Shown: positions 24,540 to 34,481 of the stretch, in pieces
Layout: each line of letters starts with the position of its first letter
Position numbering within the stretch: the stretch's first letter is position 1
DNA from: Fictibacillus norfolkensis
GTDB taxonomy: Bacteria > Bacillota > Bacilli > Bacillales > Fictibacillaceae
Assembly: GCF_014836645.1 (NCBI RefSeq)
Contig: NZ_JACSQM010000006.1
Span: 124,001 to 188,000, forward strand
DNA: 64,000 bases
Reading direction: 5' to 3'
Translations under genes and position numbers: made by a program
The notes under the pieces: generated by a model
The model's input: only the letters and a program-made list of their open reading frames with translations
What the model was told of the DNA's origin: nothing
Database searches by the model: none

Positions 24540-27500
24540 ATGAGCACACTATGGGTGTTTTTTAATATGAACTATCAGCAGATCAACTTGGATAACGAGT
24601 CTCTAAAATCGTTAACGATCGGTCCGAACATTTCAGATACGGTTACGGTTAGAAAATTTCCATTTAGCAAGGGTCCTTTAACAATCAGTCGAAACAAGGA
24701 AAAGATAGAGGTTTACCAAGATGGTAAAGTCATCGGTCCTGTGACGGAAGAGAATTTATTTCAGGTATCGGATGGAGATCAAACATTACGAATCTACCTT
24801 ACAACAGATATTGAATTAAAGAAATCTTATTATATTGGTTTTGAAAAAGAGTACACGTTTTCTGCAACAGGCTCTGAGGCTGATCTCACTTATCAACCTA
24901 TAGAGAGCTTTGGTTCTGAAGAAGTTTCATTCGTTCTAATAAAAGCTAGAGAGAGATGGATGATTTCACCGAATAAAGGCGAGCTTTATCTGAACGGTCA
25001 TAAAATTGCAGGTCCTACTAAATTTGAGGTAGGTGATCTTCTATTTTGGCCTTTCATGTCCATTAAATTATTGGATACAGACTTAATTCAGGTTATTAGT
25101 AGAAAAGATTTCACAACCAAACTCCCTGCAGCAAAGAAGCCTGTTTCAGAAATGAGCAAGAAATATCCAAATTATCGAAGAACACCACGAATGGTTTTTG
25201 ATCTACCCAAAGATAAAGTAACGCTGTCATTTCCATCACAAGAGGGTGAAAACCCCAATAGAGGTCTTTGGTTAATTATCATGCCTCCTCTATTAATGAT
25301 GCTTGTTATGGGTATTGTTGCAATCGTACAACCTAGAGGGATTTTTATTATCGTTTCAATGGTGATGTTTGCTACTACACTTGTTACTTCTTCGGTTCAG
25401 TATTTTAAAGAACGTGGAAACTTCAAGAAAAGAAAGATTAAACGCCAGAAGGTTTACAACTTGTATCTCGATAACAAGAGAAAAGAACTTGAAGAGTTAG
25501 CGGAAAAGCAGAGGAATGTCCTTCAGTATCATTATCCGTCGTTTGAGCAGATGAAATATTACACAGAAGAAATATCTGATCGAATTTGGGAAAGAACACT
25601 TGAAAGCCACGATCTTCTTCAAATAAGAATAGGACTAGGAAACGTTCCTTCTAGCTATACGCTTTCTTTAAACAGTGGAGATATGGCAAATAGGGAAATC
25701 GATGACCTGCTAGAGCAATCACAAAAGATGGAAAAAGTATACCAAGAAGTTAAAAACGTTCCAATCACCGTTAACTTATCAAATGGAGCAATGGGTCTTA
25801 TAGGGAAAGAATCAGTAATGAAGAATGAACTTCATCAGCTCATCGGCCAATTGGCATTTTTCCATAGCTACCATGATGTACGGTTAATTTTTATCTTTAA
25901 TGAAAAAGACTACAGCCAATGGGAATGGGTAAAATGGCTGCCTCATTTTCAGCTGCCTAACTCTCATGCTAAAGGTCTAATCTATAATGAACAGACGAGG
26001 GATCAACTATTATCCTCAGTTTATGAATTGATTCGGGAGCGAGATTTAGATACGCACAGCCAAAAAGATAAAATCAGGTTTTCTCCTCATCTAGTTTTTA
26101 TCGTACTCGATCAACAGTTGCTTTCAGAACATGTATTGCTTGAATATTTAGAAGGAGAATACTCTCACTTAGGCATTTCGGTAGTGTTTGCAGCAGAAAC
26201 AAAAGAAAGTTTAACTGACAATATTCATACTCTTGTTCGTTACATCAACGAGGCAGAGGGCGACATATTAATCGAGGATAAAAAAGCTGTACAAATACCT
26301 TTCAAACTCGATGCACATAAGCAAGACGGAAATGAAAGATATGCAAGAACCCTGAAGACATTGAATCATCTTGTTGGAATGACAAATTCCATTCCAAACA
26401 GTGTGTCATTTCTTGAGCTATTTGGAGCAAAAGAAGTTATAGATCTGCCGATTCAGCACAATTGGACAACCAGAGAATCTTCTAAGTCACTTGCAGTACC
26501 AATAGGGTTAAAGGGTAAAGAAGATCTAGTTGAACTCAATTTGCACGAAAAAGCTCATGGTCCACATGGTCTTTTAGCAGGGACGACAGGGTCTGGTAAG
26601 AGTGAATTCTTACAAACTTATATCTTATCTCTAGCTGTTAATTTTCATCCTCATGAAGTTGCCTTTTTGTTAATTGATTATAAAGGTGGCGGAATGGCCC
26701 AACCATTTAAGAATATGCCACATCTGTTAGGTACAATCACTAATATAGAAGGAAGCCGAAACTTTACTGCAAGGGCACTTGCTTCCATCAAAAGTGAGTT
26801 AAAAAGACGGCAAAGACTATTTGATAAATATGAAGTAAACCACATCAATGAATATACAAATCTGTATAAACGTGGTGAAACCAAAGAACCGATGCCGCAT
26901 CTGTTTTTAATTTCTGATGAATTTGCAGAATTGAAAAGTGAAGAACCTGAATTCATTAAAGAATTAGTCAGTGCTGCGAGGATCGGAAGAAGTTTGGGTG
27001 TGCATCTTATACTTGCTACACAAAAACCAGGCGGGGTCATCGACGATCAGATTTGGAGTAATGCTCGATTTAAAATAGCTTTAAAGGTTCAGGATGCAGC
27101 AGATAGTAGAGAAATTTTAAAAAATGCTGATGCTTCTTCCATAACAGTGACGGGTAGAGGTTACCTTCAGGTCGGTAATAATGAAGTTTACGAATTATTC
27201 CAATCGGCTTGGAGTGGTGCGCCATACTTGGAGGAAAACGTGGTTAGTGAAGATGAAGTCGCACTTGTAACAGATTTAGGTCTGGTACCTTTATCCGGAC
27301 TATCATCCGATTCTAAAAAGAAAAAGGATGCAGAAGCAGAAATAGATGTAATTGTTGATCGAATTGAAGAGCTGCAGAAGGAAATGGGAATTAAAAAGTT
27401 GAACAGTCCTTGGCTGCCTCCATTAAACAATCGTTTAATTCATAAAATAGAATTTGAGGAAAAAGACTCTGATATTTATTTAGGTTTAGTTGACGAGCCT

Positions 27501-29024
27501 GAGAAACAGTCACAAACTCCTTATGTATACAAATTAATGGATGATGGAAACATTGGGATCTTCGGTTCATCGGGTTATGGTAAGTCACATTCCGTTATGA
27601 CAATTTTGTTATCCATGGCAACAAAGTTAAGTCCTGAGGAGTTACACTATTATCTGTTTGACTTTGGAAATGGTGCTCTTCTACCTTTAAAACAACTTCC
27701 TCATACGGCAGATTACTTCTTGATGGACGAAGAAAGAAAGATAGAAAAGTTCATGAGATTTTTAAAAGATGAAATAGCAGAACGTAAACAGCAATTTCAA
27801 AAAAGTGAAGTAAGCAGTATAAAAATGTATAACAAACTTCACGAGCAAAAGCTACCAATCCTATTTTTAACGATTGATAACTTTGATCTAGTCAAAGAAG
27901 AGATGCCTGACTTAGAAATGCAGATGACTCAGTTTGCACGGGATGGACAAACGTTAGGGATTTATATGATCTTTACAGCTACAAGAATCAATTCGGTTAG
28001 ACAGTCTCTCATGAATAACTTAAAAACTAAGATCGTGCATTATTTAATGGATCATTCAGAATCGTATACTGTTCTAGGTAAGGTGCCATTTTCGTTAGAG
28101 CCTATCCCTGGAAGAGCAATTATTAAGCGAGAAGAAGCATATTTCTCTCAAGTTTATCTGCCAACTCGGGGCGATGACGATTATGAACTATTAGAATATA
28201 TGAAACAAGATATTATGGGCATTGTTGAAAAGTACAAAGATAGTACGAGTCCAGAACCAATACCAATGCTGCCTTCTGAACTAACGATGGTGAACTTCAC
28301 CCAATATACAAAAGGGAATCAAAGACCAGGTATATTACCAATTGGGCTTGACGAGGAATTTGTGCAGCCGGTCTATGTGAACTTTCTTAAGAACAAGCAT
28401 TGCTTAATCGTTGGACAAACGCAAAAAGGAAAAACCAATGCGTTAAGAGTTATGCTAAATACCATTTTGCTTCAAGATACAGAAACGATAGGTATGTTTG
28501 ATTCAGTGGATCGTGGACTTTCCAATTATGTTGGAGAGGAAAAAGTCGTGTATCTCGAAACGAAAGAACAAATCTCAGCATGGCTAGATCAAACAGAAGA
28601 AATACTTAAGCACAGAGAGAGGGAATATGTAGAAGCTTTATCAAAAGGCACAACATTGAATCAAACTTTTACCCCTTTATACTTTGTAGTTGATGGGTAC
28701 TCAAGGTTCCTTCAATCTACAGATAGTCTGCTTCAAGATCGATTATCTAAGTACATGAAAAATTACAGTCATCTTGGATTTAATGTTATTGTCTCAGGAA
28801 ACAACAACGAAATCACAAAAGGTTTTGACTTGTTCACGAATGAGATCAAGCAAATACGCCAAGCGCTCGTATTAATGAAAAAATCGGAACAAAGCCTGTT
28901 TACCTTACCTTATAACAGGAAAGAAGAAGATGTTCATGCAGGGTACGGTTATTACGTAGAAAATGGAAAAGAAACAAAAATTCAAATTCCTCTAAGTGTC
29001 ATCGAAAGGAAGATATACACATGA
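24540..29024 (+). CDS. essC: EssC/YukB FtsK-SpoIIIE ATPase of the type VII system
   Basis: 1494 residues. Two FHA-like domains occupy 1-200, two membrane helices about 243-290, and three ATPase domains follow. Walker A motifs are GTTGSGKS at 681, GSSGYGKS at 1009 and GQTQKGKT at 1292. Domain 1 keeps a full Walker B (FLISDEFAEL) and is the likely active motor; domain 2 has LTIDNFDL and domain 3 YFVVDGYSRF, both lacking the acidic pair, as usual. It drives secretion of EsxA and LXG proteins. ATG 24540 follows AAGGGGGTGA, 12 bases after essB. Confidence 0.95.
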   Translation: MSTLWVFFNMNYQQINLDNESLKSLTIGPNISDTVTVRKFPFSKGPLTISRNKEKIEVYQDGKVIGPVTEENLFQVSDGDQTLRIYLTTDIELKKSYYIGFEKEYTFSATGSEADLTYQPIESFGSEEVSFVLIKARERWMISPNKGELYLNGHKIAGPTKFEVGDLLFWPFMSIKLLDTDLIQVISRKDFTTKLPAAKKPVSEMSKKYPNYRRTPRMVFDLPKDKVTLSFPSQEGENPNRGLWLIIMPPLLMMLVMGIVAIVQPRGIFIIVSMVMFATTLVTSSVQYFKERGNFKKRKIKRQKVYNLYLDNKRKELEELAEKQRNVLQYHYPSFEQMKYYTEEISDRIWERTLESHDLLQIRIGLGNVPSSYTLSLNSGDMANREIDDLLEQSQKMEKVYQEVKNVPITVNLSNGAMGLIGKESVMKNELHQLIGQLAFFHSYHDVRLIFIFNEKDYSQWEWVKWLPHFQLPNSHAKGLIYNEQTRDQLLSSVYELIRERDLDTHSQKDKIRFSPHLVFIVLDQQLLSEHVLLEYLEGEYSHLGISVVFAAETKESLTDNIHTLVRYINEAEGDILIEDKKAVQIPFKLDAHKQDGNERYARTLKTLNHLVGMTNSIPNSVSFLELFGAKEVIDLPIQHNWTTRESSKSLAVPIGLKGKEDLVELNLHEKAHGPHGLLAGTTGSGKSEFLQTYILSLAVNFHPHEVAFLLIDYKGGGMAQPFKNMPHLLGTITNIEGSRNFTARALASIKSELKRRQRLFDKYEVNHINEYTNLYKRGETKEPMPHLFLISDEFAELKSEEPEFIKELVSAARIGRSLGVHLILATQKPGGVIDDQIWSNARFKIALKVQDAADSREILKNADASSITVTGRGYLQVGNNEVYELFQSAWSGAPYLEENVVSEDEVALVTDLGLVPLSGLSSDSKKKKDAEAEIDVIVDRIEELQKEMGIKKLNSPWLPPLNNRLIHKIEFEEKDSDIYLGLVDEPEKQSQTPYVYKLMDDGNIGIFGSSGYGKSHSVMTILLSMATKLSPEELHYYLFDFGNGALLPLKQLPHTADYFLMDEERKIEKFMRFLKDEIAERKQQFQKSEVSSIKMYNKLHEQKLPILFLTIDNFDLVKEEMPDLEMQMTQFARDGQTLGIYMIFTATRINSVRQSLMNNLKTKIVHYLMDHSESYTVLGKVPFSLEPIPGRAIIKREEAYFSQVYLPTRGDDDYELLEYMKQDIMGIVEKYKDSTSPEPIPMLPSELTMVNFTQYTKGNQRPGILPIGLDEEFVQPVYVNFLKNKHCLIVGQTQKGKTNALRVMLNTILLQDTETIGMFDSVDRGLSNYVGEEKVVYLETKEQISAWLDQTEEILKHREREYVEALSKGTTLNQTFTPLYFVVDGYSRFLQSTDSLLQDRLSKYMKNYSHLGFNVIVSGNNNEITKGFDLFTNEIKQIRQALVLMKKSEQSLFTLPYNRKEEDVHAGYGYYVENGKETKIQIPLSVIERKIYT

Positions 29025-31795
29025 TGAACTCATGGAAATATAGGATAAAGATGCTTCTGGCTGTGGCTATTATTCTAGTATTCCCCCAACTGTTTATGAA
29101 CTTTTTGGGGGAGAATCCTATGGAAGTAAAAGCTAACGGGACCCGTTCTATAGCAATTGTAAATGAAGATCTCGGTTCAGAAGAAGAGGAGAATCAATTA
29201 CAGTTAGGCAGGGAAGTTCCAGCTATTCTAAAAGACGGATCAGACTATAAGTACACAGTTATCAGCAGAAGTGCAGCAGATAGCGGTCTTAAAAACAAGA
29301 AGTATGATGCTGTTGTTTATATCCCTTCAAACTTTACTTCTAATGTTATGACATATGATGAAAAACAGCCTACTAAAGCTGATTTTCAATACACAGTTCA
29401 ATCGCAGTTAACGGCTGTAAATAAAGAAAAAATATTACGTGAACTGGATTATGCGGGTAATCGATTAAATAAACAAATGACATCGCTTTATTGGAACTAT
29501 GTCTCTCAAGATATGAAAAAGGTTAGAACAGAGTTTGACCGTATATTGGAGAAAGAGATTGAGTTCCAAACAACGATGATTAGTTTTTATAAGCCTAGTT
29601 CCGGTGAACTTGCCGGAGAGCTAGAAAGGCAAAAAGATATGCTTGTTCAGCTTCAATCAAGTATGAAGCAAGCGGATGAGACATCACCACAACGAGCAAA
29701 TAGCTTAAATCAATTTGAACAAACACTTTCATCATTTGTTCAATATGTCGAAAAATATAAAGATTATCAAGCTGATCAGCAGGCTTTATTGGGGGAAGCG
29801 CAACAACAAAATTTGGCTTTAATTGATGCTGGAAAAGAAAATTTTATCGCTAGACACAGCGAGTCCCAACGTATTTTTAATGATCAAGGTGAAAGGTTTA
29901 TTACTAATATGTCTGGGATAAATAAATTGTTGGAAGGTAACAATCAATCTATTAATGATCTAAATAAAGAAAGAATAGAGCAAGTTGAAAGACAAATATC
30001 AGATATGGATGTAATTCATAGTGATATTATAGATGCTTATGTAAGTCAACAAAGGCAGACAGATCTAAGACAGTTAGAAGAAAAAATAAAAGTTGCACGA
30101 GCTCAACTAGGAAATGCTCAAGACGGAGATCCAGGTGATATTGGTAATCCAGTTGATCCAGAAGATCCAAATAAAGCAAGTTTTGATGAAGAGTTGAATG
30201 AATTACTCGCCATTAATCAACAAGTAACACAAGTGAAAGATCTGTTGGTTGCAATTCCAAATCCACAACCAGAGGTTATTACAGCTATAGAACAATTAAC
30301 AGCGATTAGTGTGAAAATTTCAGATTTAAAAGTAAAAATTGAAACAAAAGCGAATGAAGATAGCTGGAAAATAGAATATTCAAAGCTAAAGGAACTTTAT
30401 AATAATCTTTTTGTAAATTATCAAGAGATTATTAATGCCAATAAAAAACTAAGAGAAGGTAATTTAAAATTATTTATTCAAATCCAAGAGAAAGAAGGAG
30501 AGATATTAAAATTAAACAACGGCTTGTCCGGATTGTTTAATTCTCCACTTCCTATGGGTAATTTGGAAGGAACACTTTCCTATTTTGCACTTTTGTCGCA
30601 ATATGAAGCGGTACTAATAGGAAATGATAACAGCAGTAAAGAAGCAGTACTTTCTAATGAGGACCTAAAGACACGAATAAAGCTGACTCTTAGTTTAGAT
30701 GAAGAGGAAAGAAATAAATGGAATGAACTTCAAACTAATTTTCCAGTAACACAGCAAGAAATGAAGGGATTAGGAGATAACTTCACTAACTTTAAACAGG
30801 ATTATCAGTTAAGCTTAGACGAACAACAACAGGAACTTATGAAGAACATAGGTTCAATAGAAGATAGTGCAAACAAAGCGTTAATGAAATTACAAGAAAT
30901 AAAAATGAATGAGCCATCTCAAGCTAATGAAGGTTCACAATTAATATCAAATCAACAAAGCATTAATCAAGAAGTAATGATGATTAATGACTTAATGAAT
31001 AATATAGGTGAAAGACAAACATCAGTCGTAAATTATACGGGTGATCTACAAACAAAAGTAAGTAGTGTTCAGAATGATGCAACGGTATTAAATGAAAAAT
31101 GGACAACGAACGTAGAATCTACCAAGTTGGTAAGAGATGATGTATTTGATGTACTCGGCAATACTTACCTAGATGGGCAAAGTAATGGGTACGTATATGA
31201 TTACTTAGCTAATCCATTAAAAGTTTCTGGTGATAATCCACAGGTAGATTCACAAGCTGTTAAAGCTGTACCGCCAGTGGCAATTCTTATCGTTATTTTA
31301 ATCAGTAGTTTACTAATTGGCTATTTCAGTTATTATTTTAGCCCGCTTCCATTTTTAGTGAAAAATTCTGTTTTCGGGTTGTTGAACTTGATCGTAGGTC
31401 TAGTTATTAGTTTGTTTGGTCTTGAGATCTACTCATTATCAAATACAAATTCGATTCAGTTTTCTGTTTTCACTATACTATTACTTACAGCTGCATCAAC
31501 CTTAGTACGCTCAGCGTTTAATGTTGGTCAATTCATCGGATGGATTGCTAGTGTAGGTCTAATCTTATTCTTTGTTAGCCCATTACTTGCTCTAGCAGCA
31601 CCTAACTTCCAATATGATGATCCAATGTCTGCTATATATCTGTCCATACAATACGGTGCAGATAATGATTATTTAATAGGCTGTTTTTTCTTAGTTGGTT
31701 TGATTATCATATTGTCGTTAATTCCATATGCCGTTCAATTATGGAAAAAACCATCTAAGAAAACAAATACGGACCAGGCGCATGAAGCTTATTAA
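29021..31795 (+). CDS. esaA: EsaA/YueB type VII secretion membrane protein
   Basis: 924 residues, overlapping essC by ATGA. One membrane helix lies at about 10-28, then a large Q-rich, coiled-coil external region to about residue 750, with a Gly/Pro/Asp linker (DGDPGDIGNPVDPEDPNK) near 367-385, and about five or six helices at the end. In B. subtilis the homolog YueB reaches through the cell wall and is the receptor of phage SPP1. It is a core component of firmicute type VII systems. The external stalk is where such proteins vary most. Confidence 0.92.
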   Translation: MMNSWKYRIKMLLAVAIILVFPQLFMNFLGENPMEVKANGTRSIAIVNEDLGSEEEENQLQLGREVPAILKDGSDYKYTVISRSAADSGLKNKKYDAVVYIPSNFTSNVMTYDEKQPTKADFQYTVQSQLTAVNKEKILRELDYAGNRLNKQMTSLYWNYVSQDMKKVRTEFDRILEKEIEFQTTMISFYKPSSGELAGELERQKDMLVQLQSSMKQADETSPQRANSLNQFEQTLSSFVQYVEKYKDYQADQQALLGEAQQQNLALIDAGKENFIARHSESQRIFNDQGERFITNMSGINKLLEGNNQSINDLNKERIEQVERQISDMDVIHSDIIDAYVSQQRQTDLRQLEEKIKVARAQLGNAQDGDPGDIGNPVDPEDPNKASFDEELNELLAINQQVTQVKDLLVAIPNPQPEVITAIEQLTAISVKISDLKVKIETKANEDSWKIEYSKLKELYNNLFVNYQEIINANKKLREGNLKLFIQIQEKEGEILKLNNGLSGLFNSPLPMGNLEGTLSYFALLSQYEAVLIGNDNSSKEAVLSNEDLKTRIKLTLSLDEEERNKWNELQTNFPVTQQEMKGLGDNFTNFKQDYQLSLDEQQQELMKNIGSIEDSANKALMKLQEIKMNEPSQANEGSQLISNQQSINQEVMMINDLMNNIGERQTSVVNYTGDLQTKVSSVQNDATVLNEKWTTNVESTKLVRDDVFDVLGNTYLDGQSNGYVYDYLANPLKVSGDNPQVDSQAVKAVPPVAILIVILISSLLIGYFSYYFSPLPFLVKNSVFGLLNLIVGLVISLFGLEIYSLSNTNSIQFSVFTILLLTAASTLVRSAFNVGQFIGWIASVGLILFFVSPLLALAAPNFQYDDPMSAIYLSIQYGADNDYLIGCFFLVGLIIILSLIPYAVQLWKKPSKKTNTDQAHEAY

Positions 31796-32270
31796 AAAGA
31801 TTTTATCGGTCATGATACTATTTCTCATATGCATTGGACCAGAAACAGTATTTGCAGGTGCAAGCATTAGAGATTTAGCGCCAAATCTATATGAAGAAAA
31901 TCAGATTAAAGAAAGCACTGAATATCTTCAAGAGGAATCTCTGTCCGGAAAGAAAAAACGGCTTCCGGAAGAGCAGAAGGATTTAACGTTTACGAAGACG
32001 GCAGATAACCAATTGGAAGATTTGCAAGATGGATTGTTTGATCAATCTGTTAAGGTGGATAATAGTACGGCATCTAAAGCTAAAACGATGGGACTATTCG
32101 CTTCTGGAAGAGAAGATAATCTATCAGCTGTCGATGATGGGGAAGAGCAGAATAAGGATACAACAGGATCTTCAATATCGGTGATCTATTCTGCCTTAAT
32201 TATTCTAGGCGTTGCGGTATTATTAGCACTACTCATACCTGGTATGAGAAAAAAAACAAAACAACATTAA
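31782..32270 (+). CDS. essA: EssA/YueC type VII secretion protein
   Basis: 162 residues from ATG 31782, which lies 14 bases inside the end of esaA; a longer frame from 31728 has no ribosome site. N-terminal hydrophobic segment 5-25 ends in FAGAS, a possible signal peptide, and a second membrane helix lies at about 132-152 with a short basic tail. This is the EssA/YueC layout. No yueD-like gene follows, and a terminator closes the operon. Confidence 0.82.
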   Translation: MKLIKKILSVMILFLICIGPETVFAGASIRDLAPNLYEENQIKESTEYLQEESLSGKKKRLPEEQKDLTFTKTADNQLEDLQDGLFDQSVKVDNSTASKAKTMGLFASGREDNLSAVDDGEEQNKDTTGSSISVIYSALIILGVAVLLALLIPGMRKKTKQH

Positions 32271-32286
32271 ACAGTCATCCTTAACA

Positions 32287-32345
32287 AAAAAGCTAGCTCT
32301 TACGAGGTGAGTTTAACCCCTTCTAAGTGCTAGCTTTCTTTTTAT
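32287..32345 (+). terminator. Terminator of the type VII operon, convergent with lacI-type gene
   Basis: AAAGCTAGC pairs with GCTAGCTTT across a 31-base loop that may fold further; T runs lie on the plus strand and As on the other side, so it may serve both genes. Confidence 0.75.
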
Positions 32346-32346
32346 G

Positions 32347-33309
32347 TTAAACTGTCTTCCGCTCAATCAATCGTACCTGAACCTCTTCATGTGCTGCTTC
32401 CTTACCGTTCAATGCTTGCTGAAAAAGTTTTTTGCCGACTTCAAAAAAAGGAATTTCAAGTGTTGTAATATGCATAACCCTTGAGATGGGTTGATTATCA
32501 AAGCTCATGATTGCGAGGTCGTCTGGAACGGCTAGGCCGTTTTCTCTGCAACCTGTTAGGATTCCAGCGGCTACTTGATCGCTCGTGACAAGTAGAGCGG
32601 TCGGACGATTTTTCATGTCCAATAGATGCTCTGCTACGTTAACACCATCTTCAACATCAAAACGATTTGTGAAGATGTAATTTGGTTCAAAACATAAGGC
32701 GTTACTTATTAAGAAGTCTTTATAAGCAGCATCTCTCTGGCTGCTGTTTGTACCTGTCTGCCTTCCGATCGTATAGCCGATTTGTTGATGTCCTTTTTGG
32801 TATAAATAATCAAGAGCCATGGTAAATGTTTTATAATGATCAATAAATGTAGAGGAAATCTTGTTGTTTCTTGAATCTTCACAAAGGATGATAGGTCCAT
32901 ACACACTGTAACTTTCAATAACGTCCCATGGACAGATCCTCGAACAGATGATCAGCGCATCGATCTGCTTGTCTTCAAGCATCCTCAAAGCTTCCATTTC
33001 TTTTGTTTCTTCATAGTTCGTTTGAATAAGAACAAGCTTATAATTATGATCTAATGCGGCATTCGCGATTCCTTCAATCAATAGACCAAAGTAAGGATGG
33101 TTAGAGAACGGAACAACTACACCGATTAAATGAGTTTTTCCTTTGCTCAAATGAACGGCGTTAATGTTACGGTGATAGTTAAATTTTTTTATAGCAGCTT
33201 TTACAGCAGATACTTTTTCCTCGCTAACATATGGATGATTATTGATTACACGTGAGACTGTCGTAACAGAAACACCGGCCATCTTTGCGATATCTCTTAT
33301 ATTGGTCAT
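32347..33309 (-). CDS. LacI-family transcriptional regulator
   Basis: 320 residues. The N-terminal helix-turn-helix is IRDIAKMAGVSVTTVSRVIN with the hinge helix to about 60; the rest is a periplasmic-binding-protein-like sensor domain (RNAVHLSKGKTHLIGVVVP-type start, DDLAIMSFDNQPISRVM near 270). It should bind a sugar or related ligand. A perfect LacI-type palindrome lies 38 bases before its start. The only gene on the other side is a small membrane protein, so its regulon lies mostly elsewhere or is just this pair. Confidence 0.9.
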   Translation of the reverse strand: MTNIRDIAKMAGVSVTTVSRVINNHPYVSEEKVSAVKAAIKKFNYHRNINAVHLSKGKTHLIGVVVPFSNHPYFGLLIEGIANAALDHNYKLVLIQTNYEETKEMEALRMLEDKQIDALIICSRICPWDVIESYSVYGPIILCEDSRNNKISSTFIDHYKTFTMALDYLYQKGHQQIGYTIGRQTGTNSSQRDAAYKDFLISNALCFEPNYIFTNRFDVEDGVNVAEHLLDMKNRPTALLVTSDQVAAGILTGCRENGLAVPDDLAIMSFDNQPISRVMHITTLEIPFFEVGKKLFQQALNGKEAAHEEVQVRLIERKTV

Positions 33310-33346
33310 GCCTTCACCTTTTCTTTTAAAAAAGTTTTGCTTGCTC

Positions 33347-33360
33347 TGAAACGCGTTTCA
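33347..33360 (+). promoter_or_regulatory. LacI/CcpA-type operator palindrome
   Basis: TGAAACGCGTTTCA is a perfect 14-bp palindrome with the central CG of LacI/GalR operators. It lies between the regulator gene and the divergent small gene, so it can control both. Confidence 0.7.
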
Positions 33361-33400
33361 TACCATACCCTTTGCATATACACAAAAGGAGGTATGCCGT

Positions 33401-33562
33401 ATGGTGATTTTAACTGGCATCGTTAGTCTTAGTTTCATGTGCTTCTCAGTCCTATACCTGTCTTCGTTTACAGTTTCACTTCAGGAAAAAAGCGGGCTGC
33501 CCCAAAAGAAAAGGGATAAAAAGGATCGGTTTAGTTATTTATTTGATGTGTATGGTGACTAA
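33401..33562 (+). CDS. Small 53-aa membrane protein divergent from the LacI gene
   Basis: ATG 33401 follows AAAGGAGGT by about six bases, one of the best ribosome sites in the window. The product has one membrane helix (residues 2-24, ILTGIVSLSFMCFSVLYLSS) and a basic tail (KKRDKKDRF) ending YLFDVYGD. I do not recognise the family. The operator at 33347-33360 is 40 bases upstream, so LacI-type control is likely. No terminator is seen directly after it. Confidence 0.7.
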   Translation: MVILTGIVSLSFMCFSVLYLSSFTVSLQEKSGLPQKKRDKKDRFSYLFDVYGD

Positions 33563-33704
33563 CCAATTAAATTTATTGTAGTAACATCTGTAAACTTGTT
33601 CAACTCCATTGCCGAAATTAGTCACAATCAGTTAAACTGTAAAAATATTAACGCTCTACTTTTGGGTAGAATGAAGGTAAGTAATTAATTGGAGAGTATG
33701 CTAA

Positions 33705-34466
33705 ATGGAAATGGAGAAACAAGAAACCTACGATATAATGGCAGTTTGTCTACTAGCAGGCAAAATTATGCTGCAAAGCGGAGCTGAAACGTACCGTGTG
33801 GAGGATACGATGATGCGTATCGCTTCTTCTTTTGGTGCTTATCAGTCGCACCCTTACGTAACACCAACAGGAATTCTTTTTTCTGTAGAAGGTGATGAGC
33901 CGACAAAGACGAAGCTCATTCGAATCGTCGAACGAACAACAGATCTAGAGAAGGTCGCACAAGTGAATGGCATATCGCGTAGAATCAGCGCTGGTGAATT
34001 TACGATCGAAGAAGCATATAAAGAGCTAAAAATGATTAGTGCATCAGGTTCTCCTTATTCTTTGTGGATTCACGTATTAGCAGCAGCTGTCTCTTCAGGC
34101 TGCTTCTTGATCATGTTTCAAGGGGAATGGAGAGACTTTTTGCCCGCTTTTATTACAGGTGGACTAGGGTTCTTGTCCCTTCTTTATTTTCACCAGCTAG
34201 TTCCGATAAAGTTTTTCTCAGAGTTTTCTGCTTCCCTTTTAATTGGATTACAAGCTCTCTTCTTTGTTTCGACAGGAATTGGTGGTGAGCTGGATAAAAT
34301 TATTATTGGGTCCGTTATGCCTTTGGTACCGGGGTTGCTGATTACGAATGCTGTTCGTGATTTAATGGCAGGACACCTTATTTCGGGCCTGGCTAAAGGC
34401 GCAGATGCTTTTTTAACAGCTTTTGCAATAGGTGCAGGAATTGCTGTAATCTTTTCATTTTTTTAA
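33705..34466 (+). CDS. ThrE-type threonine/serine exporter, large subunit (YjjP-like)
   Basis: 253 residues. A cytoplasmic N-terminal half (GKIMLQSGAETYRVEDTMMR, then VEGDEPTKTKLIRIVERTTDLE) is followed by five membrane helices from residue 118 on, with VPGLLITNAVRDLMAGHL near 205. This is the DUF1212 half of the split ThrE exporter. The partner subunit follows 16 bases later. The role as amino-acid exporter comes from the family; in E. coli the YjjP/YjjB pair exports succinate, so the substrate is open. Confidence 0.88.
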   Translation: MEMEKQETYDIMAVCLLAGKIMLQSGAETYRVEDTMMRIASSFGAYQSHPYVTPTGILFSVEGDEPTKTKLIRIVERTTDLEKVAQVNGISRRISAGEFTIEEAYKELKMISASGSPYSLWIHVLAAAVSSGCFLIMFQGEWRDFLPAFITGGLGFLSLLYFHQLVPIKFFSEFSASLLIGLQALFFVSTGIGGELDKIIIGSVMPLVPGLLITNAVRDLMAGHLISGLAKGADAFLTAFAIGAGIAVIFSFF

Positions 34467-34481
34467 GAAGGAGCGTTCACG

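Noticed and set aside
26678..27040. 120-aa minus-strand frame inside essC
   Set aside because: It is the complement of the conserved first ATPase domain; no start signal. Similar antisense frames in essB (24158-24517) and yfiB (38720-39091) were dropped for the same reason.
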